Translations under genes and position numbers: made by a program
Notes under the pieces: generated by a model
Database searches by the model: none
What the model was told of the DNA's origin: nothing
Seen by the model: only the letters and a program-made list of their open reading frames with translations
Source: Ectobius pallidus
Taxonomy: Eukaryota > Arthropoda > Insecta > Blattodea > Ectobiidae
Assembly (NCBI GenBank): GCA_964059195.1
Contig: CAXKWD010000002.1
Coordinates: 50,618,923 to 50,682,922, forward strand
Reading direction: 5' to 3'
Length of the DNA stretch: 64,000 nt
Part shown: positions 1 to 10,853 of the stretch, piece by piece
How positions within the stretch are numbered: the first letter of the stretch is position 1
How the letters are laid out: the number at the start of each line of letters is the position of its first letter

Positions 1-288
1 AATACGGTACCTAATTATATTATCAAATTGGTAATAAATATTAAAGTCTATTCAAAATAAAATTTTACTGTCAATAGTTTACTTCCAATTCAATAACTGT
101 GTTTCCGTCAAATTAAAAAATGTATTTAGATTTATTTCGTTATAATGACCTATAATTAATACCCCAAATATTAAGAATATAGGCCTACATATAGCCTACT
201 TTTAAAAATGGTATGTAAAATTAGGGGTCCGTAAAATTTTTTTAGACATTTTAGAGGTCCTCGGGTTCAAAAAGGTTGAGAAACGCTG
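1..288 (-). mobile_element. hAT-type non-autonomous element, cut by the window edge
   Basis: The right end GGTTGAGAAACGCTG (to 288) is the inverse of the CAGCGTTTCTCAAC terminus seen at 10854. The interior, including the region around 1-60 and the GAGGTCCTCGGGTTC motif near the end, matches the element at 10854-11502 in reverse. Its left half lies outside the window, so the expected 8-bp target duplication (ATATAGAC at 289-296 on this side) cannot be checked. No transposase is encoded. Confidence 0.8.
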
Positions 289-318
289 ATATAGACTGCT
301 CTGTTATGTGTTATATCG

Positions 319-812
319 CAGTGGCGTAGCCAGAAAATAATTTCGGGGAGGGTCGAAATACCCCCAAGAAAAAGGTGTCCCGGAAAATTTTTTAAATACT
401 GAACTAATGAAAATCACATTTTGCGCTATTTAGTACTGAAATTTGTTTACTATACTCGAAGACATGCCCACTCAAACACGCAATCCTTACCTAAGTTATA
501 ACACTTATTAGGCCTACTACTTATAAGAAAAGTTAAATAACGTATGGAACAGTTGAAATAGTAGCCTACATTTACAAATTCAGTATTTTATTACTAAATA
601 AAATAATTAAATATTTGACAAAATGAAGCTTAAATAACAGCACTAATCTAATACTTTCTTTCTTTCTGTCTTTCTCGTAGTTTCACCTCTCCCTTGTAGG
701 ATGTAAGCGACCCAAGCCGCCCGGGCACTAATCTAATACAAAAATATAAATTTAGGTTTTTTATTTCGGGGAGGGTTCGGACCCCCTGGACTCCCCACTT
801 CCAACGCCATTG
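319..812. mobile_element. TIR element with CAGTGGCGTAGCC terminus
   Basis: CAGTGGCGTAGCC at the left and ...CCAACGCCATTG at the right form imperfect terminal inverted repeats. GGGGAGGGTCG and GGGGAGGGTTCGGACCCCC lie just inside each end. GTTATAT is present at 310-316 and again at 813-819, suggesting a decayed 8-bp target duplication. No coding capacity. A similar type of terminus recurs at 44645-44918. hAT-like by terminus style, but the family is not certain. Confidence 0.6.
655..724 (-). mobile_element. 5'-truncated SINE fragment with perfect 15-bp target duplication
   Basis: This 70-bp piece matches the 3' end of the full-length SINE at 31569-31843, sharing the TTTCTTTCTGTCTTT tail complement and the CGACCCAAGCC...CCCGGGC core. 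GCACTAATCTAATAC occurs exactly on both sides (640-654 and 725-739), the signature of LINE-driven retrotransposition. It is inserted inside the TIR element at 319-812, so it is younger than that element. Confidence 0.75.
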
Positions 813-869
813 GTTATATGATAGATGATATTGAGAAATTTCAAACTATAGTCTTACAAGTTAGAAAGA

Positions 870-1012
870 AATCTTCGTGGCCTTCCTCCAAGTGGCGCAA
901 AATGGACCAGAACAGCCAGAATCAGAAACAAGTGGAGAAAAACATTGAAAGACTTAAACCGTCCAGATCATTGGATTACATTTTCTTATAGACTCGACGA
1001 AATATGATGAAA
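870..1012 (+). pseudogene. Possible non-LTR retrotransposon C-terminal relic
   Basis: One plus-strand frame reads RNLRGLPPSGAKWTRTARI, then RNKWRKTLKDLNRPDHW. This loosely resembles the conserved tail of LINE reverse transcriptases (GRP..RW...I..DL.....W). No catalytic motif is present, the match is short, and it may be coincidental. Confidence 0.25.
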
Positions 1013-1446
1013 AATGGAGACTGAACTGTTCGCACAGGTCCAGCTAGAGTAGAGTTTATGCAGTAGTAACACTGTCAAGATTAAATTCAGGTTCAATGGC
1101 TTGCATATTCGAGAATGATTCAGGTAACAGGTCGGAAAACACATGCGGCTTATCAACAGACCCTTCAGGTACATCTCTGGTTTGATCTCGGAAACTCAAC
1201 CACAGGTGAGCTCCAGAGGGGAGATACGCATGTGAGGCAGTTTCCCGCATTTCATCCGGCAGGCCGAGTGGCAAGCGGATGGTATTGATCACTTCGCCCC
1301 AGCAGCGAGTTCCTGCCCTAACCCAGCCTATCTGTGTAATCCGCACTTACATCTGATAAGGACCATACTGTACAGAGTAATCTGAGGATCACTCCCAACT
1401 CAAAATTTATCCTATGTTAACAAGGAGGCTTTCCACCGTAACGACG

Positions 1447-2015
1447 TATACCCTTAGCAACCAGGGAAGGCGGTTGAGGCCAGGTAGATTCCTTCACCCA
1501 CAGGCACCCTCACATTTCACACGGGCAGGAGATTTAGGACCAACCGTAATTTCCTCCCCATGAGTCACCTAGTCTACTTCAATCAATCAATCTTGGTTTT
1601 TTGTAATATGTCATTTTATCTTAAAATGTTTGTTATATATCAATTCTACACATAATTACAAGAAAAATGACACCAAACAGTGTATAATTTACTTTAACAG
1701 GAACATCTATAACAAATACATAAATAAAAGTTACGAGAAAACTGCTTTCAAGTCCTATGTTCCTATTAAAGTAAATTATACATTGTTTGGTGTCATTTTT
1801 CTTGTAATTATGTGTAGAATTGATATATAACAAACATTTTAAGATAAAATGACGTATTAAAAAAATCTAAGATTGATTGATTGAAGTAGACTAGGTGACT
1901 CACGGGGAGGAAATTACGGTTGGTCCTAAATCTCCTGCCCTTGTAAATGTGAGGGTGCCTGTGGGTGAAGGAATCTACCTGGCCTCAACCGCCTTCCCTG
2001 GTTGCTAAGGGTATA
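1447..2015. repeat. 569-bp near-perfect palindrome (fold-back element)
   Basis: The left arm (1447-1706, TATACCCTTAGCAACCAGGG...) is the reverse complement of the right arm (1757-2015, ...CCCTGGTTGCTAAGGGTATA), with few mismatches over about 260 bp. The loop is about 50 bp. The ends are TA-rich, so a TA target duplication is possible but cannot be separated from the arm. There is no transposase; the similar ORFs on the two strands around 1630-1833 are a by-product of the palindrome. It is a fold-back MITE or an inverted duplication, able to form a long RNA hairpin if transcribed. Confidence 0.85.
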
Positions 2016-2076
2016 ATTCAAATTTTAACAGCTGAACCATGTTTTTGTATAAATTTCTAGCATATAATTTTCTGCT

Positions 2077-2752
2077 TTAAGGGATGACAGAAGTGTTGAT
2101 TTAGCCATTTTGGTTAAAAAAAATTGAATGTCATAAATCAAGAATAGCCTTAATTGTACTTGTGCAAAATTTTATGCCGTTTGGACGCATGAAACAGGTG
2201 CTGCTGATACCACTTCTAAACCTCCGTGGGCTTCAAATTGCCAGTGGATGCGAACTGTTTTCTTAGTTTCAATTTGCATCTTATTTTGCCACATTCAAAA
2301 TCTATCTTCTCCCACAAAAAACAGAGATATATCTATGCTTTTTGTTACATCATACTTTACGTGTACAATAAAATGTCTAATCAGATTTTGATAGATCTTA
2401 GTAATATATATATAGGCCTAGTATTGTCCGAGGGAAGTTTTCTTTTTCTGGGTGGAATATTTTTAAAAATATATATAAACGATATAAAAAATCCATCAGT
2501 AAATTTGTAAAGCAAGCATCAAAGAATCTCTCACAAAAAAAAAAGGTTCATATTTTTAATATGTCAAAGCAGAATAGATTTCAATTTTGATTTAAAAAAT
2601 AAATTAAATTAATGATTATCTCAAAAATAAATTGAGATACTGGAATGAACATTTAAACTTTAAGCTTACATTTTAATGAACTGTGGCAAATTTCAAGTTT
2701 CTAGGACAGGTAGCTTAGAAAATCACTCCTAAACACTTCGGTCATACCTTAA
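2077..2752. mobile_element. TTAA-flanked MITE
   Basis: TTAAGGGATGACAGAAGTGTT at the left mirrors AACACTTCGGTCATACCTTAA at the right. TTAA at 2077-2080 and 2749-2752 is the duplication typical of piggyBac-like elements. A related right end (CAACACTTTCATCATCCCTTAA) lies near 13229-13250. No coding capacity: the 94-codon ORF at 2226-2510 has no recognisable domain. Confidence 0.6.
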
Positions 2753-3419
2753 GAGGGAGAAAGGTGACAATTTCTATTCAGATCAAGAGTCTATCCTATA
2801 GCATAATCTTTATGAATGAAAATATCAGGAAACGATGGACAAAAAATATACCGTATAACATCAATATGAAGCGCTAAGAGGAAGAATATTTTCCGGAATA
2901 GCATTCCTGTACTGTTGTCTAATTAACCATTGGCTTTGATCGATCTTAAGACAGCCTACAGGAATCGTGTTTTGTCATAAGGTTTGTTCTATTTACATTA
3001 ATATTAATAGATTGGTATGGGAAGAGAAAACGAAATACATTAGACCAGTCTTATGTGCTAAAATCTTGGCAGCACTCAATTCAAATAAAATATCTCTGGA
3101 AAAAATATCCACACTGACTGCAATGTGACCTTTAAAACGTTTTAGAGCTGAAAAGAGGGAAAATACCGAGAAGTGGAGAGATGAAAAGGGTAACCTGACG
3201 TCATTGAAATGTCAACGGGATCACGGATGAGATATTGACATGGAGTCGTGTTGACTTAGGGGGAAAGACAGCAATTTTATTTCTTCATAGTACTTTCTTC
3301 TCGACTCCCTGAAATCCCATAGGATTTGCCGGAGCAGACGAACAGAAGTTTAACGTCTGGCTTTCGTGTGCAAGAGCCTGCTTATTTATTTACAAGCTGC
3401 AACTTCAAGAGATGTATCA

Positions 3420-3480
3420 GTGAAATTAATTCAAATGGGGAGGGGGAGGGGGAGGGAGAGGGAGAGAGTAAGAAAGTCAG
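3420..3480. repeat. GGGGGA/GAGA purine-rich microsatellite
   Basis: A short purine-rich run of GGGGAG and GAGA units. The surrounding 2753-4378 holds T-rich tracts (3740-4140) but no gene or complete element that I can identify. Confidence 0.7.
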
Positions 3481-4380
3481 TGACAGTCGATAAACAGAAA
3501 GAAAGAAGGATGACATGAAAAGCAAAATAATGAATCTATTTTCACAAACATCGTGTAAAATACACATCCGGTGATCATGCAAACAGCACTAGAAGAAATA
3601 ATAATTTACTGCCATCAGAACCCAAATGTCTCACATCAGCAGGATTAAACCATAGTATTAATTTTGGTCCCCGCTTCTATAACTCTATGATCAGTAGATA
3701 CCCCGATCTCGTAGTTTACCCCAATTTTAAATTTAATAAGTACGGTATGTAAAACATTTTTTGTAATTTTATTAGCTTTAAGTCATTTATTTTTATTTTT
3801 ATTTATTGTATGTATTTGTGTTTAATATTTTTTGTCTCCTTTTTATAAATTTGTCTTTTCTTTTTCTAGCTCTGTTTAACATTTTTCACCTTTTTTATAA
3901 GTGTGACATTCTTTCTCACTTTGTTTTTTGTTTCTCCTCTTTCTCCTCTCTGATGTTCTGAAACTACACCCGAGCACGAGGAGTTTGCTCATTCGGGTGT
4001 ATTTCTAAATAAATATTTAATTCTTTTCTTTCTTTTTCTTTTCTTAGAAAGTATTGTACTTTAATTTTGAAATTTGTAAATGTTTATTGTTTATTTGTGT
4101 ATTTTTGTATTTGTATTTGTAATTCAGAATAAATAAAAAAGAAAAAAATTAAGAATTTATACTGAAGTTATGAGTTGAGCTTTTAAAAATTATCGGAACC
4201 AAATTATTGCCGGTAATTTTATTATCAACTTAGTATTGTACCTAACAAAAAAACAGTACAAGAAATATACTGAAAAAGTCCTTTAGATGAAAATATGTTT
4301 CTTGCACATTTTGGCTGAAAATAACGAATCTGTAATTATTTTTTGATTGCGACGCACCATTTAATGTTAAGGTTAATGTA

Positions 4381-5077
4381 CGAGGGCTGTTTTTTTTTTT
4401 CAAGTTCCGATGGGGCATAAAATGAAAACCACAGTGAAAAACAAAACTGTTTTATTTGGAACATTTAGGTACACCTTCTAGCTACTTCTGTAGGCTACGT
4501 AGTTTCGTTCCGATTGAAACATTTGTCGTAGCGTGGTACCATTTTTCCAATACCCTCTTCATAGAAGCTTGCCGCCAGCGTATTGAGAAGGGTCCTCACG
4601 GAATTTTGATGTGTTTTGAAGTTCTTCGTTGGTGTGGAAGCTCTGTCCTTCCAGATCTTTCTTCAGCTGCCGAAAAAAATGAAAGTCACTCGGCACGGGA
4701 ACAAGTTTTTGAAATCCATCGTGACAGGGGATGAAACGTGGATTCGTTACAACAATCCAGAATCCAAAAAGCAATCCAAACAATGGATGCACATAAATTT
4801 CCCGAGCAAACCTAAGATCTGGCTTCCACACCAACGAAGAAATTTAAAAAAACTTCAAAATGCCGTGAGGACCCTTCTCAATACGCTGGCGGCAAGCTTC
4901 TATGAAGAGGGTATTGGAAAGTTAGTACCACGCTGCGACAAATGTCTCGATCGGAACGAAACTACGTACAGAAGTAGCTAGAAGGTGTACCTAAATGTTC
5001 CAAATAAAACAGTTTTGATTTTCACTGTGGTTTTCATCTTATGCCCCATCGGAACTTGAAAAAAAAAACAGCCCTCG
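4381..5077 (+). mobile_element. Fold-back mariner derivative with transposase fragments
   Basis: TA (4379-4380 and 5078-5079) flanks CGAGGGCTG...CAGCCCTCG termini. The inverted arms reach far inside: 4381-4641 mirrors 4822-5077. Both arms derive from the 3' end of a mariner gene; the right arm encodes FYEEGIGKLVPRCDKC, the usual C-terminus. The ~180-bp centre encodes IVTGDETWIRY followed by NPESKKQSKQW, the mariner catalytic-core signature with the first aspartate after VTG. It is internally deleted and cannot make a full transposase (normally ~345 residues). Most likely an inverted-duplication derivative of a mariner. Confidence 0.85.
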
Positions 5078-5507
5078 TATACACGATATGAGTTATGCTA
5101 AAACATATATTGACAACGTTAATTTCATTTACACAAAAAGTTTCATGAAAATAAACATTTGTAAAATATATTTGAACTCCAGGCCCTATTAATTTTACGA
5201 AAAATTAACTGCAGTAAAGACGACTTCGTTGTCAGAGTTGTTGCCAGTATGGAATAAATAAGACAAACCGACACACCATACAGACATGTATTTTTGAACA
5301 GCAGCTCCATAAAACGTGTTGACTTCTTCCTGTGTCTGTTCATTTCATGACTCATTGGAAACCATAATCATGTCGTCTTCAAGCGAACGGAAAAATACTC
5401 ATATTACATCCAGGCTTTACGTCATGTGCTATTAAAAAGATTCGTTTCAACTCTATCCTGACTTCGTTAGCAATCTTTTCAGACACCAGTATTACAGTAG
5501 GCCTATT

Positions 5508-5750
5508 TATATGCATTCATGAACCACAGATTATTGTCTCTGTTGGACATTACACGAGAATATTATAGGAGAACAATTCCTCTGACAGTGGAATTTGAAC
5601 CCAGGACCTGAGGCAATCAGTCATAGGAGAGAGGTTCAATCTGGCGCTGTGAAGTGAACTCTGATTTAGCTCACTTGGTAGAGCACAGATAGTCAAAGGT
5701 CGTGGGTTCAAATCCCAGTGTCAGAGGAATATTTCTCTTATAATATTATC
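5508..5750 (+). repeat. tRNA-bearing inverted repeat element, copy 1
   Basis: It starts with ATGCATTCATGAACCACAG and ends near TTATAATATTATC. The left part holds the 3' half of a tRNA in minus orientation (CCTCTGACAGTGG...GAACCCA, ~5580-5605). The right part holds a full tRNA-like cloverleaf in plus orientation. The same ordered parts recur at 30008-30472. Confidence 0.65.
5659..5726 (+). tRNA. tRNA-like sequence within a repeat (probable pseudo-tRNA)
   Basis: The acceptor strands CTCTGAT and GTCAGAG pair, with one G-T. The A box (TAGCTCACTTGGTAGAGCA) and B box (GGGTTCAAATCCC) are intact, so Pol III transcription is plausible. At 68 nt it lacks about six bases in the anticodon arm compared with the copy at 30376-30449, so no proper anticodon stem forms. 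Best read as part of a tRNA-derived repeat rather than a working tRNA gene. Confidence 0.5.
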
Positions 5751-5861
5751 TATATAAATGGGTTAAAAGGTTTTAAATATTGCGAAGCCTTAGTAGGCAA
5801 GTTTCTTTTTTTTTTATTTATTATTAATATTATTTTTTTTATTATTATTATTATTTTTTTT

Positions 5862-6086
5862 TTATAATCCGGATCTCCTGAACTGTTCACCACTATTTTC
5901 GTTCTTCTTACTACTTGCAGAATTATTTTTCTGGGACCAAACAAATGAAAGGTTATCACGACCATCTTCGAAGAATTCACACCACCTGCAGACATTACTA
6001 CGTTCCATAAAGTCGTCCACATACACGCCACGCATATCCTTGTGAATTTCACTCGGGTTATGCCCTTTAGCCCACAAAAATCGCAC
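5862..6086 (-). pseudogene. Mariner transposase N-terminal fragment (HTH region)
   Basis: The minus-strand frame from 6086 reads MRFLWAKGHNPSEIHKDM, then VYVDDFMERSNVCRWCEFF. This fits the mariner N-terminal helix-turn-helix pattern (EIH...vyg....s...V.rW...F..GR). It breaks off into unrelated sequence. It sits directly back to back with the C-terminal fragment at 6088-6266 on the other strand, so the parent element has been rearranged. Confidence 0.7.
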
Positions 6087-6087
6087 T

Positions 6088-6266
6088 ACACCTCGCTGAA
6101 GAAATTCCTGGCCGGTAAACGCTTTGCGTCAGATGCAGAAGTGAAAACAGCAGTCCGCAGATGGCTATACTCCAACCGGAAGGACTTCTATGAACAGGGT
6201 ATTTTGAAACTGGTAACACGATGGGAGAAATGTGTTGAGAAACTTGGCGACTATATAGAAAAATAG
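6088..6266 (+). pseudogene. Mariner transposase C-terminal fragment
   Basis: The plus strand reads LKKFLAGKRFASDAEVKTAV, then RRWLYSNRKDFYEQGI, KLVTRWEKC and GDYIEK before a stop at 6264-6266. This is the standard mariner C-terminus (FLAG.RF.sD.EV...WL...dFY..GI.KLV.RW.KC....GDYvEK). The DDD catalytic core is missing, so it is a dead fragment. CGATCCACCCTCG downstream (~6353-6365) could be its terminal repeat. Confidence 0.8.
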
Positions 6267-6289
6267 ACAAAAGATGTCCTTTCATATGT

Positions 6290-8490
6290 GCATTTGTTTG
6301 TAAAGGTACGTATTAATAAGTTTTTGTAGGGAAAATTATTGTGCTTTACTTTGCGATCCACCCTCGTGGTTTCTCAACAATTTAATACAGACACCGGTAT
6401 ACAGAATTCTTCAAAACCTGTAAGATTTTAGGCTGAACTGTAAAGGACAAGTCCCCTTGTCTTAGATAGATAGATAGATAGATAATAATTTTATGAAGGA
6501 CAATAATCGCACTTTTCCACATTATGGTACCGAGTCCCTTAAAAGCAACGAACAAGTCATTTCCTCCCTCATGTAGGAAGACGGTAAAAAAATTGAGGAT
6601 GCAGGAAGGCATCTGACTTCTCGGAGGCCGCGCCATCTTGATCGATCCGTTCTCAACTCAGGAGTTCACCCGCTCAATCCCGACCTCTTCCTCTCATATA
6701 CTGTACTATGGCTTGAGGTAGTTTTCACAGCTGTGTACAGTACAAACACTTTTTATACCCAGCTCCACCACAAACATATAGCCAGCTGCCCCTGCTTTGT
6801 AAAGCCCCGGATTCTAAAACATTAAATTTACGTAAAAAATGCTGCAGTCATGTGCTAGACTATCCACTCGATTCCACTCTACTCTGTATGAAATGTGAGT
6901 GGAATCAGGGACCAAAGGTCAAAGATATCTGTACATTTAAAAGTTATTTTCTGCAGATAGTATAATCAATAAATAGTTTTAACTTCGGTATATCGCACTT
7001 ATTTGAGAAAGAGAAAATAATATACAATCATAACCACAGAGGGAAAGTTAAGGTTAATGTAAATTGCTGTACTGTATGACGAGTTATTTGGCTAATTCCT
7101 CTGTTGATGGACGAACACGGCATGGGCTATGTAAATTTCTTCAGGAAGTTAGATGTGTGAGCCTATGTTTGGAGAATTAGGGAAATCTAAGTGTTATTTT
7201 TCTAGTTAGCCTGTTAGTCTATGATCATTTTTACTTTGCTTGGGAGTGGTGGGTTACGTCTGTGAACACAAAGGCTAGATATGAAAATAATAGAATATAC
7301 ATTTTTTGTTTTTGTTTTGTAATCGTTTAAGTATATGATAAGAGCAAGTACCACATCCACACGCGGCATTAATCCCGGCACAATATGCAAACGCTGATTC
7401 AAACACTTAAATCTGATCTTCCAGGTTTCCGAGTAGTTAGCAAAGCATTCAGTTATACCAACGAGTCTGCAAGCTCAAATGAGGCAAAGGCAGAGAGTTT
7501 ATGGCACGTAAAATGTACTCGATTTTCTTTTTCGGCTTAGAGTTCGGAATGAATTTGGTTATTTTGTAGCTTCTATTCTTTTAGTATGCTACATATGTTA
7601 ATCTCTTCGCTCAGACATAACCCGGTAGATATATCTAGGTATGTAAAGGTGTCTAGGGATACAGCAAGGGAAAGCTGCAAGGCGTTTTAGCGTCTTGTTG
7701 CTTGTAAATTATTCAGCCAGAGCTGCAGCAATGCTACCTGAGAAGAGTGACTTAAAACTTGCAACGCTCTTACCTTTAGGAAGCTATCTGCTTTATATTT
7801 ACATATTGTACGGTTAAAGGAAGGTCTTCTGTTTGAGCCGAACAGCCCAGCCATAAACAGCCTAAATGAGATCGGGGAAAAAAATAAAAAACAAAAGTCA
7901 ATTTCATACGTTGTCGGTGTAAATGTAACTATAGAAGAACAAAATCATTTATTATAAACATAAAGCTGCTTGCCTCTTCGCAAATTGCCATGGGGCAGAG
8001 CTTATCAATTCCATCTTAATTAAGAATTTGGATATAAACATTGAATTCACACGCAATGCATGCTTTACATTTCTGTCTTATGGCAGTATTTGATATGAAT
8101 GGATAGCCTAATTCTAAAAAATGTTATTAAAAAAAGAATGCACACAATTTGGGTTACTTAGATTATGAATAGCATTTTTCCCAAGACACTTTTTTCCTTC
8201 TTATTTTTATTATAATAAATAGCTGTGTGTGTTTTAGTAACCTTTAAAAATGCCTGTGTGATGTATGGTCTGTTAATGAATAGCACAGATCGAAAACAAA
8301 AATTTACATTTCAGTAAACACATTCCTTGGAGGTGACACTAAGCATGTCTGCTACTTTCTCTTACTCTTGTTATAAATGATGAAGAAATTTAATTTTTCA
8401 CTTTTTCACGATTTTCTGTAACTAAAAGTTTTGTTTGCATTTTTTATACTGACTGCTTGTACTAAGGCCTCAACTTTTATTTGATACTGT
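6290..8490. other. Intergenic stretch, no gene recognised
   Basis: Holds a short (GATA)n run near 6464-6483 and otherwise AT-rich unique-looking sequence. The ORFs here are short and carry no motif that I recognise. Confidence 0.6.
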
Positions 8491-8498
8491 CTGAAGTA

Positions 8499-9395
8499 GA
8501 GGAGAACATGTAAAATGGCACACTCGGATAAAATGGCAAAGTGATTTTTTTACTTTTGTGATATGCTAGTTCAAAATCTTGTTTCGGAACCCTGTTTCAA
8601 TGTTAACGGCGAGAATCAGTAAGATTCTTTTTTGGTGTTATGACAGAAAATAAAATGGTAACCTCTCAGTGATTTTTTTCTTGCGCAAATGTTTATTCGA
8701 TTGCACTGTTAAAAGTAAATGTTTTGAGTTATAGTAATATTATTCTTGGAAGGCACTCTTTTGGCTCTCTATTAAAAGAAGCAGACCTCTAGTAGACCAT
8801 GTGGTCTTCACTTAATTTGTGAATGAATCGAAGAAGGTTCTTGAGTCTAAAATGACGTACTGTGTCTTTTTCGACTGGCGGGAATTTTGTCTTATTTAGA
8901 AATTCCCTGTTCTTTCCACTTCATGCCATGACAGATTTTAGACAAGACTAAATGCAAAATGACGTTTAATGTGATTATTAATAACACCTTTTTAAAAGAA
9001 CTTGGGCAAAAATATCAAAAGGAGCACGAAAAAAATAGCAACAAAGACGTAGACTAAAGACAACTTAGCTTCACAAAATAAAAATTGTACGAAAATATCC
9101 TACCTCTTCTATGTAGGCAACAAAAGTCACAGAACTCACATGAAATATGTATTTTTAAATCTTTCTAAAGCTTTTATATCCATATGCCACAGTCAGGTCA
9201 CTCAGACGTAAGTCTAAAGTGACGTATCAGGTATAATTTTGAAATAATCTAAAAACAATACATTATACTGCTTTAAAAGACTTTAAATAAGAACATGAGC
9301 TAAGTAACAAAATAATTATTTGAAATCGTTATACAGACCTCGATAACTTACCAAAAATAAAATGGTATGTCAGTCAATTTTAGACTGCTCTCCCC
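8499..9395. mobile_element. TA-flanked MITE with internal TGACGT motifs
   Basis: GAGGAGAACATGTAAAATGG at the left mirrors AAAATGG...TAGACTGCTCTCCCC at the right, inside TA dinucleotides (8497-8498 and 9396-9397). Inside, variants of CTAAAATGACGT recur (near 8848, 8950 and 9212). No transposase. Probably a Tc1/mariner-type non-autonomous element; ends are moderately diverged. Confidence 0.5.
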
Positions 9396-10853
9396 TAAGC
9401 TCTTCAACACACTTGGCTTAACCCTCAACAAATACAAATTTAAATTTGTATGACTGAACAATGGCTGATTACGAAATGCGCTGAGTAATTCAAGTAATCA
9501 GCTGACGTCTCGATGACCGTAACCCGTAGCTTTAATAGTGAGCAACTATACGATGCTCCACACACGAACTGGTAGAAATATAATATCCTTAATATGCAAG
9601 GAAAGCTTAAATGAGCTCCGATTTTCGAACAGACATCTACATTTATGTATAAACACACATCCGGTACTCCAGTGCACCGCCATTTTCAACTTGGAACTAC
9701 CACTGTACTGTACATGGTCTACTGTACAAATACGAACGCACTGTATTCACATCTAACTTTAGACATGAAGACAAGCATACGATCTTTGTAATGGTGTTGA
9801 CAAGGACCTGTTGCTGGAGTTTGCTCATAAACAATCCAGGCCTACATTTCCACTCTATAACTTTACCATCTGCATACATGTCGTAAAGTAAACTGTGGTT
9901 GTTAGCACAGTATCTAGAAAGGGGAAAACGTTTTGTACCTACAATAAACAGATGAATGCAATATGTGTAAAACAACAGGTAGAAATTTAATTTTGATAAA
10001 AGAAGATTAATTTGTATTATTGTTTTAATAATTAAAATGATTGTACCATTATTGATATTATGAGTAACAAAAGGATTCTACAAGTAAAGGTTTAAAATGT
10101 ATAGTAACTAGAGATACCTAATTTTCGTGAGTGACGGATACACGAATTATATTTATTGCTACGGTTAGGATTTTTAGGTTGCACGCCTTTCTTTCGTAGA
10201 GAAAATTAGAGCTTCTGAGAATGAAACAACAGTATGAAACGCTATCTTTGGTTGAGAATGGAGACAATATTCTAGCACCTTTTTCTTTTTTCTTCAGCCG
10301 TACCCATAATCCCCCTTTTCTCTCTCATTTTACAGAAGCTTTTTAATAATCTTCTGAAACACATTTCATCGTTTACGACCTATACCTTTTGAGTTTCGCT
10401 TCCATTTTATTTTATATTGACCGTGGTTTCGTTCCAATATCTAAGATCTTGAGTAGCTTTCAATTAACTTCTCGTGAGCCTTGCAGAGAACGTGGGAACT
10501 GTGAACCTGTCTGCTTTCAGAAAAAGCTCGACTGAAGGAACACCTGCTACACTGACAATTAACGACTAAATTTTTAATTTGTGTTTTTAATTTGACTGGA
10601 ACTAGTCAGTCTGTCCGTAGCCTGCTGTCCCTGAATGTAAGTTTTAGTCGCACCTACTTGTCCATTTCCCCCCCCCCTTTCTTTTATTACTTTCAGCACC
10701 CCTTCCCTTCAGTTTTCCATATGGAAATTGCAGCTATAAAATTCTAACTCTGGTTATTATCTTTGACAAAAAGATATCTTTTTTTCATTTTAAACACTTC
10801 TGGGCCGAAATACTGTCGTTTCCATCTGTGAAAAACGCGCAAGTAGCCTACAA

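Noticed and set aside
1056..1346. 96-codon minus ORF of non-repetitive composition
   Set aside because: No family recognised and no splice context; left unannotated as a gene though it could be a retroelement fragment.
5659..5726. Working tRNA gene
   Set aside because: Anticodon arm is deleted and the sequence is part of a dispersed repeat.
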